From positions 55,019,877 through 55,083,876 of the forward strand of contig OV121081.1 of the NCBI GenBank assembly GCA_921293015.1: DNA of 64,000 bases. Reading direction: 5' to 3'. Position numbers and translations under genes: made by a program. The notes below the pieces were generated by a model. The model was not told the DNA's origin and searched no databases. It was given only the letters and a program-made list of their open reading frames with translations. This document shows, one piece after another, positions 61,970-64,000 of this stretch; the first letter of the stretch is position 1; each line of letters opens with the position of its first letter. The stretch is from Phorcus lineatus. Taxonomy: Eukaryota; Mollusca; Gastropoda; Trochida; Trochidae.

Positions 61970-62467
61970 CTAAAAGTTTAAAACACACATGTTTTAGTTT
62001 ATATCTAGTTCTGCAAGCTTGCAATCGGAAATATTTTTTTTTATTTACATAATAGAATGTATTGAATAAATTGAAGTGATAATAAAAAACATAGTTTCAT
62101 CTTTTATAAAAGTATCGTTTAAAAATTAGTCATTCTATTTCAAAAATTGAATTAACGTCCTTCACAAAATGATTATGACATTAACTCATTTAATGTTTTA
62201 CTCTAGTAAATGACTGAATGACATTGCAGTGTCGAGTCCTAGTAGTCCGCAAGAGTTACTTCCCTTTATGAAAGCAACATATTTGAAAGTTCATTCTCCA
62301 ACACAATAATAAACATTTTCTGATTAAACATTTAAACGAATTTTAATCAAAAAAGGAAGCAGCAGGGACAATGTTTTAAAATATCCTTTAATCTAATGAC
62401 AATAAATCTGTTCGATTCCAATACAATTGAATATAAATGATGGACGTAGGATGTGATTTGCAGTTAC

Positions 62468-62576
62468 CTTATAAGACACAGAAGAACATGTACAATTAGA
62501 CAGAGTACACCAAGTCCACTAGTGACTAATGCTGCCAGTGCTGGTATGAATGGTAGACAAATTTTTCTTGACGTAT
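62468..62576 (-). CDS. Transmembrane exon of a single-pass membrane protein (ectodomain off-window)
   Basis: 109-nt internal exon: acceptor TTTTATTCCAG, donor TTATAAG|GTAACT, entered in phase 1, left in phase 2. It encodes a polar start (DTSRKICLPFIP) and then about 24 hydrophobic residues (ALAALVTSGLGVLCLIVHVL..), a single membrane-spanning helix. It joins in frame to 61969-61852, giving R-C-T-C-R-K-K right after the membrane. Phase-1 entry into a TM exon is usual for type I receptors with modular ectodomains. Ectodomain exons must lie beyond 64000, so the receptor type is unknown. Confidence 0.72.
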
Positions 62577-62788
62577 CTGGAATAAAAGGAATAACCCTGA
62601 TGTAATTAATTTTGATCATTTGGTAAAAATGTAATCGAAATGTGCGTTTTCTGATATTTATATTTGATATTGGATAATTGACACAAGATTGCATTCGTAT
62701 TACTTAGAATATGGTTTTCGCTAGGTTTAACTCAGCATCTATGTGTAATTGTTACGAACAATCTGGGGTAGGCCTATATCACAATCGA

Positions 62789-62854
62789 ACAATCTGCAGA
62801 TTGTTTGCTCACAATCTAGGAATTCCTAGACTGTTTAAACAATCTGCAGATTGT
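62789..62854. repeat. Cluster of three palindromes (16, 24, 16 bp)
   Basis: ACAATCTGCAGATTGT occurs perfectly at 62789-62804 and 62839-62854. Between them 62811-62834 is a palindrome with one mismatched pair, centred on GGAATTCC. All share the half-site AGATTGT, which is also the core of the neighbouring 63-bp minisatellite. At 62879-62912 the motif CACAATCTGGGAATGAT is then tandemly repeated. Confidence 0.9.
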
Positions 62855-62989
62855 GCGACCTGAACAATCTGGGAATGATCACAATCTGGGAATGATCACA
62901 ATCTGGGAATTTGTGTTTTAGTAGTATTTTCATCATTATAAAATGTGAATTATTTAGCTTAGTAAGGTTTTTCTTTTTAGCAAGTATAA

Positions 62990-64000
62990 GGATCGATTCC
63001 TAGATTGTGATGAGCAATCAGCTTGTCTCTTTCTCAAAATGAGGGGGTGTGGGAGCCGATTCCCAGATTGTGAAGGACATTCAGCTCGTCTTTATGTCAA
63101 ACTTAGGGGATGTAAGGGTTGACTCCTAGATTGTGAAGGGCTCATAGCTCACCTTTATTTAAACTGAGACGGTATATATGAGTCGATTCTCAGATTGTGA
63201 AGGGCTCACATTTCGCCTATATATCAAACTGACGGCGTATCGGGTTCGATTCTCAGATTGTGAAGGGCTCATAGCTCACCTTTATTTAAACTAAAGGGTA
63301 TTGCAGTCGATTCTAAGATTGTGAAGGGCTCACAGATCGGCTTTATGTCAAACTGAGGGAGTATAGGGGCCGATTACTAGATTGTGAAGGGCTCACAACT
63401 CGCCTATATGTAAAACTGACGGAGTAAAGGGATCGATTCCTAGATTGTGAAGGGCTCATAGCTCGCCTATAAATCAAACTGACGGAGTATAGAGGTCGAT
63501 TCTCAGATTGTGAAGAGCTCACAACTCGCCTATATGTCAAACTGAGAGGGTATAGCACTCGATTCTTAGATTGTGAAGGTCTCACAGCTCGCCTATAAAT
63601 CAAACTGACGCTGTATAGGGGCCGATTCCTAGATTGTTAAGGGCTCATAGCGCACCTTTATTTAAACTGACAGAATATAGGGGTCAATTCTCAGATTGTG
63701 AATGGCGCACATCTCGCCTATGTGTGAAACTGAGGGAGTATATAAGGGGCCGATTCCTAGATTGTGAAGGGCTTACAGCTCACCTATATATGAAACTGAG
63801 AGGGTATATAGGAGTCGATTTTCAGATTGTGAAGGGCTCACATTTCGCCTATATGTCAAACTGACGGAAATTAAGGATCGATTTTCAGATTGTGAAGGGC
63901 TCATAGCTCGTCTTTTTGTCAAACTGAGGGAGTATAGGGCCGATTCCTAGATTGTGAAGGGCTCACCGCTCGCCTTAAAGTCAAACTGAGGGGGTAGAGG
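62990..64000. repeat. 63-bp minisatellite (about 16 copies), runs off the right edge
   Basis: AGATTGTGAAGGGCTC-type cores recur at about 63129, 63192, 63255, 63316, 63379, 63442, 63505, 63568, 63631, 63692, 63759, 63823, 63887 and 63949, with diverged copies at about 63003 and 63067. Units read GGTCGATTCCTAGATTGTGA, then AGGGCTCACAGCTCGCCTAT, then ATGTCAAACTGAGGGAGTAT. Two sub-types differ at CTAGATT/CTCAGATT. Because the period is near 63, open frames with peptide repeats arise on both strands; these are artefacts. The array lies in the intron upstream of the transmembrane exon, or in that gene's flank. Confidence 0.95.

Noticed and set aside
63343-63864. Frames with periodic peptides on both strands
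   Set aside because: They arise from the 63-bp minisatellite, whose period is a multiple of three; opposite strands are open at once, and there is no start or splice context.

Overview
The window is AT-rich animal DNA with long introns, vertebrate-like splice signals, an L2-type LINE, tRNA-derived SINEs, TTAA-ended inverted-repeat elements and many minisatellites. This fits a marine invertebrate, most likely a lophotrochozoan such as a bivalve mollusc. The taxon is an inference from overall character; no gene here fixes it. Nothing bacterial or viral was recognised.

Layout. 1-4467 is non-coding, with a perfect 33-bp-stem palindrome at the left edge and two copies of a dispersed repeat. 4468-5645 (minus) is the last coding exon of a gene for a basic, low-complexity protein I do not recognise; its upstream exons are unresolved. 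5646-31200 is gene-poor. It holds MITE-like elements with TTAA at their ends (6.2, 19.2 and 20.7 kb), a foldback hairpin between (AT)n tracts (8.2 kb), a 73-bp minisatellite (12 kb), a 5'-truncated L2 LINE with a long open reverse-transcriptase frame (21.8-24.4 kb), a second L2 tail (27.7 kb), a tRNA-like SINE head (28.8 kb) and an array of about 30 copies of a 54-bp unit, most with TGACGTCT (29.4-31.1 kb).

32012-58600 (minus) is the main gene. I assembled 22 coding exons by hand from splice sites and frame. They give 1242 codons plus a stop for an armadillo-repeat protein, and all 21 introns are phase 1. Exon 1 encodes a disordered 383-residue N-terminus with seven R-[RK]-x-S sites in about 85 residues. 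Seventeen exons of 123-132 nt each encode about one ARM repeat. A TATA-like box and a 13-nt in-frame coding start near 47.2 kb suggest a second promoter whose isoform would lack the exon 1 domain. The 13-kb first intron carries two minisatellites, a 100-bp triplication, a CORE-SINE-like element and G/C homopolymer tracts.

58.6-61.85 kb is intergenic. 61852-62576 (minus) holds the last two coding exons of a single-pass membrane protein: a transmembrane exon and a short charged cytoplasmic tail. Its ectodomain exons lie beyond the right edge. The window ends inside a 63-bp minisatellite (about 16 copies) in that gene's intron, next to a cluster of short palindromes made of the same motif.

The genes do not form an evident pathway. 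The most informative result is the all-phase-1, one-repeat-per-exon ARM gene with its possible alternative start. No clear new defence or mobile system was found.
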